Source: Zonotrichia leucophrys gambelii (lineage: Eukaryota; Chordata; Aves; Passeriformes; Passerellidae). Taken from it: a stretch of DNA of 64,000 bases. Below the pieces are notes generated by a model. That model worked only from the letters and a program-made list of their open reading frames with translations. It made no database searches and was not told the DNA's origin. The position numbers were made by a program, and so were the translations under genes. This document shows, one piece after another, positions 38,076 to 51,413 of this stretch; position 1 is the stretch's first letter, and each line of letters starts with the position of its first letter. The stretch is taken from the NCBI RefSeq assembly GCF_028769735.1, contig NC_088171.1, positions 77,579,216 through 77,643,215 on the forward strand. Reading direction: 5' to 3'.

Positions 38076-38990
38076 TCTTCAAGGACTGTGTTCCAAATAT
38101 TCAAAAACTCATCCTTTACCAACCTTGAAGATTGTAAACTTTTCCAAGTAAATTATATTTTCTGGTAAATCCAAAATTGTAAGTAAATGTTCTGAAGTTA
38201 TGATTACTTAGTGTAAAGAAAATAGTTTTAAAAAGAAGAAAAGGTAAATTTGAGTCCCATTTTACTTTGACAGCATAATTTGATCTAATTTAGTTCCATT
38301 TAGAACAACAGTGTGGACATTCTGACATTATGCCATGACTGTGGAATGCCTTTAGCTTCCTCTCAGGGCACTTTTTCTCACCCTCCTGCACAGCCTAATG
38401 AATAAGTTAAACACATGAACTGCTCTTGGTGCTCACACTGCAAAAGCTTTTCATTGAATAAAAAGCTCTTGAAGTGCTACTTTTAATGGTTTGAGAGAAA
38501 CTGCAAAAGATTTATTGCTCTTTTACCCCTTTAGGCAGTAAAAATTTTGTGGTCATCACATTTGCATAAAGTTTGCTGCTTTTTCTTCTGTCTATTTTTG
38601 CTTCAAAAAGACAGGACATTTTGAAGTATTTATGTTTGTGGAGAAATGCATTCTGAGTTTAAATAGTGCAGCACGTCTCACTGGAGTCCAGACTTAGAGG
38701 GAAAAAATCTGTGATGACCTTATGCATAGGAGGAAGCCACAAACCTGTTAGGTTTCCTTATCAGATGGCATGATCCAGAATGCAGATTATTTCTTGATTC
38801 ATGGTCCTGGTTCCAAATGGAGTGCTCTCAGTAACTCAGCAGGTGCCTGTTTCTGAGTCCTGGGAAAGGTCAGAGAGCAAAGTCATTGTTAGAGTTACAG
38901 CAGCAGGGCCTTGAGGTACCACCAATACGTTCAAAGCTGTTTTCATCTGGTAAATAGGTGAGAGGGGCATGACCTACAGACCATAAGATC

Positions 38991-39062
38991 ATGGAACATC
39001 TCATGATTTCTGCACTCCCTAAATTCTGCTATTTTGCAACAGCTACTGTTCTTGAGGACGAG
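38991..39062 (+). other. Candidate first coding exon (24 codons up to a consensus splice donor)
   Basis: An atg at 38991 in good translation-start context (a at -3, g at +4) opens a frame of exactly 24 codons that ends at a consensus donor, gacgag followed by gtaagt (donor gt at 39063). An in-frame tga lies shortly upstream. The peptide starts MEHLMISALPKFCYF and is not recognised. Such a combination can occur by chance in 64 kb. No promoter or partner exon is identified. Confidence 0.15.
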
Positions 39063-42000
39063 GTAAGTTTGTTTCTCTGAATGACACATCCATCCTGTTG
39101 AGCTCAGATTTCAGTGTTGTGGTAATCTGTGACCCTTCACAGCTTGTGTCCACGACTGGAGGAGGCTCCCAGGTAAAACAGAAATCTTCTTTTATGGAAC
39201 AATGAAAAATAGTGTTTTCTTATTATTACATTTCATAGCAGATCATACCCTTTTTCTCCTAAAAGAAAAGAGTAGTTACACAATGAAATTTTAGGTGCTT
39301 TCTTCATAGATTTAATTGTCTACTAATTTGATTTCAATATGTAATGAGCATACCTCATCAACTGAGCTTATTTTTTAACTCTCTCTGTTGTATAAGACCC
39401 AGAAGCAATACAATTAGTCTTTACTTACTGCAGTAAGTGGTGACTTCTGGAGAGACTCTCTAGGTGATGTTCAGGTGCACAAAACCTGTGGAATGTATCT
39501 AACTTTCACTTTATATTTCTGAATCATTTTACTGAAATATGTTGTTCTGCAGTACAGTCCCGTTAGAGAAATTTAAGGGGGAAGTGTTATAAAAACTAAA
39601 TCACAGAATCACACATTAGTACTTTTCTCTGTTGTCCTGGGTAGAGAGAAAAAAGTTTGTGGAGTTTCCTAGCACTGTTTAATTCCATACCACTCACATC
39701 ATGGCAGTGGGCACGGTTTCAGGAGAAAATGCCAATTCCTCAGAAGCCAGAAGTGGAGCCAGTCTTACCTCCATTATGGGAAAAAAGAGAGTGTTTCTTT
39801 TGACATGAATCAAGCTGCAATTGCTGCTACTCTTGCTGAAGTCAAGGAAGAAAGGACAGCCGCTACTGCTGCTGCTGTTACTGTTGAAAGCCACTGTGCC
39901 TGCAGCGACCACTGCCACACTAGGGGGAAAGGAACCTTCTACCATTGGCTATTTCTGCTCATTGAGAATACATATAAAAATCAGATTCTAACATTTCATT
40001 TGGGACGTAAGATGTCTACAAATCTGAGCTTCTCAGAGCACCTGAAACTAACTTGTCTTGCTGGAGATACCTATGACTACTAATTCTGTTGACATGGAAT
40101 TCTGCAAAAAGGAGTAAACTACCTGTGAACATAGAAACCCTGCATCTCCCTAGAACAAAACAGTGCTATTCAACGTGAAAACTCTTTGTCTGACAGGAGA
40201 CATAGAAAATTTTCTTTAGAAGTATAACTGAAATGACACTTGGAGTATATTACTTTCAATAACTGATATATTTTTCAGCACCATAAGGAGAATCTCGTCA
40301 ATGTAAAAATATATACTTATTCCATTCTTTGAAGCCTACATATTTTTCCTGACATAGCAGTTCTTGCACCAAACTAAGCAAGTTACCCCAGTACAAAACC
40401 TTGGCTAATACAAGGCAAACTAAAGATACACTGTTGTGGCTTTTATCACTATATGTAAAGATATCGTGTATATTCAGGTCTGAAGAAGATGTCTTAGTGA
40501 TAAAGTCAGCCATCCAGTATGACAATTTTAAAGAAAACTTGAACAGGATTTCAAAACAATGATCATAGTAGGAGATGAGCTCTTCAGGCGCTGTTTGTGA
40601 TTGACTCCGTCTCAAATTCTGGAAGCTGCCATGGACTCGCTGAACAAGTGTTTTCCTGCTCTGCTTTGTTTTCAGTGTAATGAAAGCAAAACTAGCCTGG
40701 GGCACTAGGACCCAAATCTTGCCAATTATGATTTCTCCTTATACAGAAGTTTTTACATTTATACTTCAGTTAAATCTATGCTCGTTGACTCAGCTGATCT
40801 CTACTACTCATATGGTTTTGGATAGCCCCGTATTTTGTCCCCTGTCGTGCTAAGGGCACTTTTCCTGCTGTTGACAGGTGGGTTTTTTTTAATGGGTGTG
40901 TTTTGACACTTATTAACTTTTCAGCTTGGTGATTGTCTGTAAAATCAAATGTGAAAGCACGGACTTTATATTTTACCATTACTTGATCTCTTTACTTCCA
41001 TTTCTTAAGAAGTTCTGATACTACTTAAATCATTCAAAACCCATTAGAATTTTTTTGGCAATTCAGAAATTTTTCAATTCCTAAGCAACAAATGTTCTCC
41101 TTCTAAAGATTTTCATCACTGTTCAAATCACTTCTAGCAGTTATTTTACAATGATGTTCTAGCTGCCCTTTATATTTTCTTTTGTATATTTTGTTTCATT
41201 TTTTTCTCATTTTTTTCATTACTAACTAAACCTGTAATAAATTCCTTGACTATAGTCAAATCATCATTTTTACTTTTAATTAATTTATTGTCAGTTCAGA
41301 CAGGCATTGTTTTCTGCACTGTCACAAGAGTTCCTTATCCTCTCCTATGTTTATAATACTGTTGCCTCAAATCAAGACCTCAGTTTAAATTGTAAAAGAC
41401 TCTTGATGAAATTTGATATTTCAAACACTGTCCTGTAATTATTTTTAATTTTTTTTTTATGGGAAGTTTTTTCTTTAATTTTGTATGCTAACTTTATTTT
41501 TTCCATTTTTTGTATCAACATCATCGCTACTACCTGAAATTGCTGGACACAATCCCACTTTTCTCAGATACTCTGATTCCTCTGACAGTCAGTGCCAACT
41601 GTGGCAACTCTCTTTTTTACTGAGTACTGTCCTTAATATACTCACCCAAGATGCAAAAAAATTATCCATTATTTTTTGCAGATCTTGAACACTGCAAGAA
41701 TCAATGCATATATGATCAGTCTGGTTAACAGCAAGGGAAGTACAAAGCAATATTCTGAGAATATTGCTATGTGGAAGAATGGTGATATAGCACAGTAACA
41801 TTCAGCTATTCATTGTGTTATGAATATACAATCCTTTTTTGTTCAATAGTGCAGTCTCCAAGGGTATCTGCAATCATGATGGAGAAACTGCTTAAAGCAT
41901 CTGAATTTCATATCTATAAATGTCATGCATAAAAGAAGGTTCATCAACTCACCCTTTACCATTCTTTCAGATGCAACGTTTAAACAGCAGTTCTTTGCTT

Positions 42001-42450
42001 TGTTTATGAAACAGTAAATGTACACTCCCTATGACACACTAAAATGAGACAGGGTTGTACCTCTGAGTCACTCACAGCATATTTTATTTCCATGTGTGGG
42101 TTTGTGATAGAACAGACTAAGAAAAACCCCAAACATTTGGAACTCCTAATCAAAATAAAATAGCCCTTCATTTAAACTCTGGCCTGTAATGTTTTCATCT
42201 TCTACAAAGCAGGTGACGCTCTACTTCTAGTATTAAACACATAATTTCCAACAAAAGTTGCACAAAAATAAATCAGAACTACTGATTCATCCACCAATCT
42301 GCCATCTGATTCTCCTGGACACCTCTTCTATTTACAAATGTATATAATGAAATGATCCAAAGAGTCCTAAACCTACTTTTAAAAAAGCTTAAGGCTGTGA
42401 TCTTGCTTTTGTTACCTTTGATTTCCATTTCCATCTTGCCACCCTATCCC
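39063..42450. other. AT-rich intergenic sequence
   Basis: No gene recognised. A 135-codon minus-strand frame (40298-40705) has no identifiable domain. The triplet-rich stretch at 39826-39890 is listed separately. 39640-39800 is slightly GC-richer and unidentified. Confidence 0.5.
39826..39890. repeat. Imperfect CTG/GCT triplet stretch
   Basis: Clusters of gct/ctg triplets (gctgctactcttgctg, then ctactgctgctgctgttac) with interruptions. The longest pure run is four ctg units. It gives open frames on both strands (92 and 83 codons) that I regard as compositional. Confidence 0.6.
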
Positions 42451-42502
42451 AGAATTTTGAACTTCACCATCTCCTAAAGAATTTTGAGCTTCATCATCTC
42501 CA
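42451..42502. repeat. Two-copy tandem duplication (about 26 bp)
   Basis: 'agaattttgaacttcaccat' plus ctcc is followed by 'agaattttgagcttcatcat' plus ctcc, with a 2-3 base spacer. Two substitutions separate the units, so the duplication is not very recent. Confidence 0.85.
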
Positions 42503-45500
42503 GCCAAGGCTGACCCAACCTGGTGATTTCCCACCAGAACTGCCTTTTTCTTTAGTATCAAGTTCAGAAGAGCGTCTTTTACCATCTGATCCTAAATAAT
42601 CTCTGCCAGATGTTGTCATTGGTGTACCCACTGCAAGACTACCTGTTATGGCCTGCCCACTAATCCTGAACTCTGAAATGGCACATCATCTAATCCAAGG
42701 TAGAGCTCCATGAATTCCTGCTGCTTTTTTCCAAAAAGGTGACTGACTCACCCATTCTAACCTCTCCATCATGCTCTTTCTAAAAATCTCATATCCACTC
42801 AGGGTAGCATTCCAGTTGTGTGACTTATCCCACCACATCTCTTTCACCTCAAAGCAAGTATAACATGCAGATCTCAAATTTCTCTCATTTGTTCCCCATG
42901 CTGTATACTTTACTGTGTGGTACTTCAGAGACAAAGTCAATTGTGTGCCCATCTCCAACAGATTTCAACTCCTCCTCCAGACCAAAGACTTCTTAGAAAA
43001 ACTACAGCAGTGCTACCTGAATTGAAATTATTTTGTAGATGTAACAATAACATCGGTGACAGAGAAGCACCAACAGGAAATCATATTCAACCTTTTGATG
43101 CAAGCCATTTATACCTAAACACTATTGTAAGCAAGTTTGTTGTTGCTCTTAACTTGGTTTGGTTTGGGTTTTTTGGCTTTTTTTCCTAGAATAGGGCAGG
43201 ATATCATGCCTGTGGATACATGAATGACCATTTGTGAGAAGCTTGACCATATAGGCAGAAGTGCTTATATTCAACACTGTGAGAACAAAAAGACTCTTTT
43301 TACCTCTTAACCCTCCATGAGAAAAATGAAGTAGGTTCATCAGGGGAATGATTGGATTCATGTTCTCAGATGAAAGAGATCAATTTTAGCAAAAGTGATG
43401 GCAAAGAGGGAATAGTTTTTTTAGAAAGTTCTTAAACGCGTTTTTACCTCCAAAATTTTTCAGTATGCAAGAATTTACCCAGAACAGTTGGAAATCTCTC
43501 AATGTTAGACTTAATGAAAGAGAAAAAAAGGAAACTATTTTATTTCTACAAATTAAAAATAAAATATTTCAAAGACAAATGAGATGTGAAAGTCTAACAA
43601 TTCAAAATAAGCTTTACTTCCTTAGTGGTTTTTTTCAAGACTTCATATTTATGTATGTTTTGATGAGACTAGTTTCAGTCAGTCATTTGCTCAGAACAGT
43701 TTTTCTTTTCAGACTTAATTTCATCTCCCTTTTTTTCCTTTCCATTGCTATTCTTATTTGCACTGAATTTCCACATCAAAGGTCTAAAATACTTGCATTT
43801 ATAGAAATATTTATTCATTATGAAAATAATCAATTCGAGGGATATTTTGTATGGTTCCTATCACTTATTATGTTTTTTCTTGTCTTAATATTCCAATCAT
43901 TTATATATCCTATGCAAATGTCTGTAAAAAAAGTTTGGTTTTTTGTTGGTTAAAATGTTGCAGATTTAAATCAATAGTTTAATATGCATCAACAAGAGAA
44001 ATAAAAGACATTGTAGGCTTTTTTCCTATCCAAACATAATTGGAATGCCTTACTGCTATTCTGAAGAAATTGACTATAAAGTACCACACTTAAAGCTTGT
44101 TTATTTGGCAAAACATCCCACATCTGAGACCTTCTCTTAAAATCCATATATTTTGAGTGTGACAAAAAAGTTTTGACAAATTACTCTACCATTTATTCTA
44201 TGACATATCCGCCACCTTCTAGACCTTGCTTCGTCTCTTTGTAGAGTTTGATGTTCTCTGCCTAGCATGCCTAGCATAAATTTCTAGTCATTAGGGGCAA
44301 AACCTGATTATTTATGCTTACCTGCAAAGTATTCTATCAACCTGAATACTGAGAAAGGATATAATTTGGAAACTTTATTTGGACTTAAAAAGTCTTACTC
44401 TGTACAATTATTTAGAGCTGACAGAGCTGTTCAAGTGTACAGTTCAATACAACCAACTTTGGGGAGAAATAAAATGTCAAATAAAACTTTAATTTCTCGA
44501 AGTGGGACTTATTGTGTATAGATATATTTCTATGTACTCTTATCCAGATTTAAAAACTCCAACATATTCAGTATGTAAAACTATAGATTTAAGATCCTTC
44601 CTTCTCCTTCAGAAAAACAGCAAGCTGAGTACTAGAAATACTCTTCCTTTCTTTCCACTAACATGTGAAGGCTTATGGCTCATCGTTATTGCTAGTATGA
44701 TAATGCTGTAAAAACAATATTACATTCAATAACAAACCACCTCTCAAATATCCACATATTCCTATCAACACCTATGTCCTTATACAGCTACAATAAGCTT
44801 ATGAATCTCCCAAATTAACATTCCAGACATTGACTATTCAATTACAGCCATAATCAAAAATATATTTTAACTTTCCTAAAATACAATGCATGAGTTTAGA
44901 TTAACCATTATTTGTTTATTGCATTACCACTTCAATTCTCAGTATTAATTCTGCCAGAATGTTATCTTAAGGAAACACTACAGAGAAAGGAAATAGCAAG
45001 CTCTTCATGATTTCAAATCTGAACTGTTGTTCATTGAACAGCTATCTAATTTATCTTGACTGGGGCAACACACTGCTAATGAAAACTTTATTTGCATTTC
45101 CTTGAATTTAGAAAGTTTCTGATTTAAATAAAGGCAATTTGGCTGATGCTGTAAAATGTAATTCTGTTAATCATTTACTGTTTGCAGTACTGTTCTGTGG
45201 ATTATTTCTGTTCACAGAACACAACTTATGAATGTATATTAAGCTTTAGTTTCTTCATTAGCTTCTCATTACTTTTTGCTCCCAGTTCCCAACTTTGTTA
45301 CTCCATATGTCAATGTTACAATATAGTATTTACCCTCAATTTTTCTAACAGCATGCTTCCAATAATGAAGGTGGAATTCACCTAAATATTCAAGAAATTC
45401 TATTTTAGCTGTGGAACTCTGCTGAGATTATTGCTCTGGTAATAATTCTAGTATTGTCTCTGGTGATATTATCAACCATTGAGTTATAGATGCCCTACTA

Positions 45501-48500
45501 GCATCAGTTTTATTTTCTCTAGACAACTAGTAACAATCTAGTAAATTGCAATATTTCCCAGATTTTACCATTATTTTTTAATAAATAATTCTAAGGTGGC
45601 TTTAAAAAAAACTCAGGCCACTAGAATTCATGCATTTTCTTTCTTCAGCTGCAGAAATAGTATTAGATATTAGTTTGAACTCTATCCTTAATACAAAGTA
45701 AATTTACTCTTTTGGGAAATCATGTTGGATATTTTCATCAAACTTAGAGAGTAGTTACAATTACAGAGCACATTGTTCTAACTTGGCAGAAAACAAATGG
45801 TCTCGAGATAATTTTCATTAATGAAAAGTCCTAATTTTCCTTGATTCTTTACATCTCTTGCAGGCAATACCACTGAAAAATTTGAAAAGTCTTGTATAAA
45901 AGAATGAAGTATGGATTTGCTTTACTATTTTCACTTCAGAGATCAGATTTTATGAAATTCTTTCTCCTTTCCAAGAAGCAAGAACGGGGATGGAAAAATG
46001 TGCAGTCAAAACACATGTAAACAAATGTTCGCAAAGTCTATGGTATTTACAATAAACTGAATAACAAAAGATGACTGGCTGGAAGTAATGTCATCTTGTT
46101 TTATCCCTTCTTTATTTCTGTCCTTATAGATTTTGGCATCTTGTATTATTAAGAATACATTTTCTCTTCATTTAATTGAAGTAATTTAAATATAATATAT
46201 ATGCACAATCCCTCCTCCCAAAATGCATATTCAGGATAATGCTAGCATTGCTATCCAGAATAATTAAAGATCAAGTTGGCTTGGAAATAGTTCAAACATA
46301 TCAACTCAGTGAGAGAGAAAATCAGATTCTGTGAGGCTGGCCAGGGTGAGATAAGGTCCTTAGTGCTGAGCTTGGTGCAAAAACCCCACAAACAAATAAG
46401 AAAAACAAATCAGGGATAAATACACAACCCCCCAAAAATTATGTGACCACAAATGAAAAAAATGCCAGTCCCTAGAGATTCTGATAATTATTACAAGATA
46501 ATAAATAAAACTACTGTAATAGGATTAAAAATCTGGTAAAACTTTACCAGTTGTTCTTTTTAGAGAATTCCCATTGATTTATTGGATGTCCTTGCTACCC
46601 AAAAAGCATTTAGCACATAAAAGTTTCAGCTTTCTCACTGCACTCAAGAAAAAAAAATAGCATAGACTATAGTCTGGCAGTTTCCATGGAATGTATTTGG
46701 TATCACATACATAGAGAATATTTATTTATTTAATTTATTTCTTACCTGCTATGCAAATAGAAACTTTTCAATTCAGCAAGACCCTGAAAGAAACATTCAA
46801 TCTGAATACCAGAAAAAATGTTGTTAGATGAATGCAGGATGATGTTTTTTTGGCCCTGATGTTTCATCACATGATAATGAAATTGCTTTATGTTTTGCAG
46901 TGGTAGAATGTATCTTAAAAGACATTGTAAATAACATTTCAAAAAAATTATTTTTGAGAGGGACAGATTTTTGGAAGACAATTGATATAATGTTTCTGGC
47001 TCCAAATATTTGCTGAAATTTGAATATTTCATTGCAATTTAATCTCACTATAAATTAATTTCCCTTTTTTGCACAACTAGTTATCCTAGGAGACCTGTCC
47101 TCAGTAGTTGAGGCTGGTCACACCCTTATGGAAATGTGATGTGAGGTTTGAGACACCTTGTCCATTAGCACCTTGCAGAAGTGCATTTAGTATAACCATA
47201 GGGGGAAGAGAAATGACATATTTTGAGATCTTGCTTGTTCCTACTCTTAAAAGCATTTCCAAAGGGAATGTAAAAGTCAGTGCATATGGCACAAATGTAA
47301 TTCTGGGCAGAGATTGCATATGAATTACAGCTCAGACACAACATCACCATCTGTCCAAAAAGTCTTTTCTGATCTCCTTGCTCGAAATGCAAGAGAATGA
47401 GAGAAAGCATGTGATACCATGAGAGAACCAGAGCAAAGCAGCTGGGTCTCCATTGTAATAAAAAATGAAGTTAAAAAAGGTGCTTCATAAGCCCTCTAAT
47501 CTAATGTTATTACTCCTTGATGGTCTATCACTTAGTCATTGTCTGAATTTCTTAACACTCTATAATGACTACTAAAGCTTTTTTTGGTGAGAAATTTTGG
47601 CTCAGCCTGAAGCTTTACATTAGAATGTCTTATTCCACAAAAAATGACAATGCAGTCAATGAGCTGCTGATTCATTAAGGCATCACTATTTATAAAAAAG
47701 CCAATTGCAATTTCTTGAACTAAACAGTGTTTTGATAAACATTATTTCAGTCTAGTAGTGAACTAATTGGTACTTGAATACACTTTGTATAAAATATTGT
47801 TCAAATTATTGGAAATTTAGCAATATAACGAGAAGAAAAAATATCTGGGTCCTATTTCTTCCTTAAATAGACTGTTTCTATGCTTGTATTAGTATTTGCT
47901 TAGCCTAAACCTGTATATGTATCTAGAGAAAAATACCATTTTTATTGGCACATTTTGGTTGACAACAAACATGGACAAGAGTTTAAGTAGCTTTTAGACT
48001 ATTTTCTTAGCAAATTATGAAAAACATCTTCTGTATTTTCAAACTGAAATTTCAAGTAGAAAATAAATTCATATACCTTCATATTCCTTATAATTTTTAA
48101 TCAGTTTGCCAATGCAGTGAAACTCCAAATCTAGCACATCATAGCAAGGCCACTACAAAAGAAATAAAACTGCAATTATAAATTATATGTAGCAAGTGCA
48201 GCTGCATTACATTTAATGGAATGAAGAACAGAAGTAGATGGAAAAAAAAATAAATGGTCACTTAATCTGAAATTTACAGTTCAGTATCACTCCTTTATAT
48301 AAACATCCCTTTCAAATGAAATTGCCCATTCAGGAAGCAAGGGAGGATACTTGGTCTTTTTTTTGTGTTTACATTCAAGAGCTTAAAGGATCAGCTATTT
48401 ATTGGGAAAAGATCACCTTAAGACCTTAAATTGGGAGTAGGAACATTATGAATAAGGGAAAAAAATTAAATCTAAATATTAAAAAACACTGGAAAAGTGT

Positions 48501-50184
48501 GTGGATGTAACAGTTATAGACAGCTGTTTCACTATATGCGAGGTTTTGTATTGACTGGGCTTCTGAACCTTATGCTAGCCAAGGAAAGTTAAAAACGCCC
48601 TTACAGAGAAAACCATCTTCTTACTTAAAAATCAAATATTTGGAGACTACCCTGCCTTCCCTACAAACCTTCTGGAGCTGATACTATTCTGAATTCAGAA
48701 GTATTAAAGGATTTGGAAAAAGCTGATGAAGAACTTGTTGCTATAAAGAACTTGTTAAACTATGAGGATTTGTGGCTTGACTTAACAGTTCAAGGATCAG
48801 ACCTGGAGCTGTAGGACAGTAGATGTGCTGGTTCAGTGCTTGTTAGTGAAGCAATGCCCTAACAAAAAGGCACTGGAAAATGTGACTGAATATTGCATCT
48901 CCTTGAAAATATCGCTAAAAGATACACATGCTGGAAAGACACAAAGTTCAAATGCTGCAAAATATGAAGAACATTTCAATTCTAAATATCCATATATGTT
49001 TTAATTGTAAAGTTATCAGGCCCACATACCTATTTTCAGAAGTATTACTGAAGGATGCACAGTAAAAGTCTTGACATACTCTGAGAAGGTTCTATATCTA
49101 GGAGAAGTACAGTGTGTTTTATTGTAAATTAATCCAGGAGCAAGGAAAAATTGTCTCTCTTCTGCCAGTGAGCAAGTGTGTGAGTATGGACTCAGTGCAT
49201 TCATCCCCACATTATATGCATTCCACTCTTTCTTACTGTCTTAAGAACAAGGAATGACAACTGTCATTATAGGTCTTGGAAAATGTTTTTATTCATAGTG
49301 TGCTTTATAATAGGAGATAAATTTCAGTAATTTTGATACAAGATGAAATGGATTCAGAAAAAGTTGCACTTAACACTAAACAATTCTGATTTCAATTCAA
49401 GTGTGTTACCCACCAAGTATGCAATATATCTGAACACTGGATAGCACACAGGATTTTTATTCTTGATGAGAGTTCTGCAGGGAAATGAATATAATCAATA
49501 ACTGAAAACCGACACATAGAAATTAAACAGTTAAAAACTCAAACTGGCAGTAGATTCCCACCATATGCTGTGCTCAAAACTTGATGGTTAAACATGCAAA
49601 GACATCAGGGCATTGCCTAAAAATAAGAACCTGGGCTTCGGTTAGTTGATCAACTGTGTTGCCAGCTCATATAAATGATTTACACTGCTGGAAATGCAGA
49701 GGGCTCTGCAGAGCAACAGCATGTGACATTCTATTACAAAGCTAATGTTGAATTAGCTGCCTGGAACTTGACTGATGAGTGAAATATGCCTCTACATTTA
49801 GCATTAATCCAATATAAAAATCCTGCAGAATTTCAGTCAAGAAGGTGATTTTGCTTTATAACCAATTGAAGCCATGGAAGGTAATGTTAATGTCAAGCAT
49901 TTTTACAATATTTGATAAACATTAAGCTAGTCTTGACTGTACATAGCATACATACACCAGAAATGCATTTTTAAAATAATTTTAAAATTTTATTTCATTT
50001 AATTCCTCTGTGAGGACTTTGAATGGATTATAGATGTGATACAAAACTGTAGAATTAATTTTTCAGTATTCTAAAATAAAATTTGTTTTTCTAAATTTCA
50101 AAATAAATCTTAAAATACAGAACCTCAAATCTTGTTATTACTTGCCTTTAGTTACTTCTTAACTTCTCCTACTTGGTGTTTATC

Positions 50185-50202
50185 TTTTTTTTGGGGGGGG
50201 GG
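50185..50202. repeat. T8-G10 homopolymer switch
   Basis: Eight T followed directly by ten G on the plus strand. G10 is the longest G run in the window and stands out in AT-rich DNA. Confidence 0.85.
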
Positions 50203-51334
50203 AAGGAGATTGTTTCCCACCAAGTAGGTCACCTTGAGCATTCCCTTAGTTGCAAAGATATACCTACCCATACATACATTTTTCAGTCCCAAGAGATATG
50301 CGATTATGTACAAGATTTGTACATTGAACTTAATTAAAAAGTAAGTTAGAGATACTTTAAATTTTAAACTTCATACATACCTATATATCTTCATTGAACT
50401 TAAAAAGTCCAAAGCAAACAAGCACAAAAAAAAAACAAACCTCAAAACAAACCACCAGAAAGATCAAAATAAAAAATACGCTCAAGAATTTTACTTTTTT
50501 TTTGCAGAGACAGCTAATTTCAATTGTTTAATTAAATAAGAATAGATTTACAGCATTACCTTATCTGAAATATTTGGGGTTCAGCCGCAACTAAAATGTG
50601 ACCCTCTTGGAAAAAGTCCATAGGATATCAAATCTTAAAATATATCTCTACACTTTGAAAGGGTTTCAAATCCTCAGGTATGATCCTGGCTGGAGGATTA
50701 AAATTTAATCAGGATGATGGCTGTCATGAGACACACTGTGTACCTGGTTCAGAGCCACAGAAGAAACCTTGCATTGCAGAATCAGACCTTGCTCCTCATG
50801 CTGGACTACAGCTCCTGTTAGTGCATAATTGGAGGAAAAAAAAGGAATTACAGAATAAATAAATCAACAGAAATTCAGCCCAAATGAAAAGCTTAATTGG
50901 GAACAGCTGGCATTTTTATCATCCTTTCCATCCTGCTGCCAGTTATTTATGAAATATAATGATGAATTATTATTATTCTCACAATATTTTCATACATTAA
51001 TCTGTTGTGAGCTGTCTTCTAAAATAAGCACACTTCCCACAAAAGTTATATATCTTTTTTTTTAAATTCCATCAATAATAGTGATGTCAAAGATGTCTCA
51101 TAGGAAAATAAATATCAAAATTAAAACTGAATTGTCAATTTATGACATAGTAATATTTTCTCCATAATTTAGAAAAAATAATTGCAATGAAATTAGTTAA
51201 TTCTCTTATCCAACATCGCTTACTCAACATGTTGATTAGAACTCTAGAAAACTACCAAAGGAAGGAAGAAAAGAAGTAAATAGTTGCATACATTCTCAAA
51301 ACTTTTGAAGTGACCATCAGGGAACTTAAATCTT

Positions 51335-51413
51335 GAGATATTAAGAGCAGTTAGATAAATATTAGCAGAGATAGATAGCAGTTAGATAGCAGTCAGCAGA
51401 GATATTAAGAGCA
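51335..51413. repeat. Imperfect direct repeats, 64-bp period
   Basis: gagatattaagagca occurs at 51335-51349 and again at 51399-51413. Between them 'gcagttagata' occurs twice. This is a partial tandem duplication with internal slippage. Confidence 0.7.

Larger units (their letters stand above)
35976..38990. other. AT-rich intergenic sequence
   Basis: No gene recognised. It holds a T/G-rich tract (37611-37718), a doubtful CR1 scrap (about 38000-38075), and a segment at about 38270-38700 of more even composition that might be conserved non-coding sequence. Confidence 0.5.

Noticed and set aside
39694..40083. Overlapping 83- and 92-codon frames rich in Ser or Ala
   Set aside because: They arise from CTG/GCT triplets read on opposite strands. 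No domain is seen and there is no evidence of exon structure.
40298..40705. 135-codon minus-strand open frame
   Set aside because: It looks somewhat more protein-like in composition, but no family is recognised and no splice sites bound it. I could not support a gene call.
43465..43953. Longest non-repeat open frame (162 codons, plus strand)
   Set aside because: The product is dominated by Phe, Ile, Leu and Lys from AT-rich codons. It has no recognisable domain, and there is no splice or promoter context. It is compatible with chance in AT-rich DNA.
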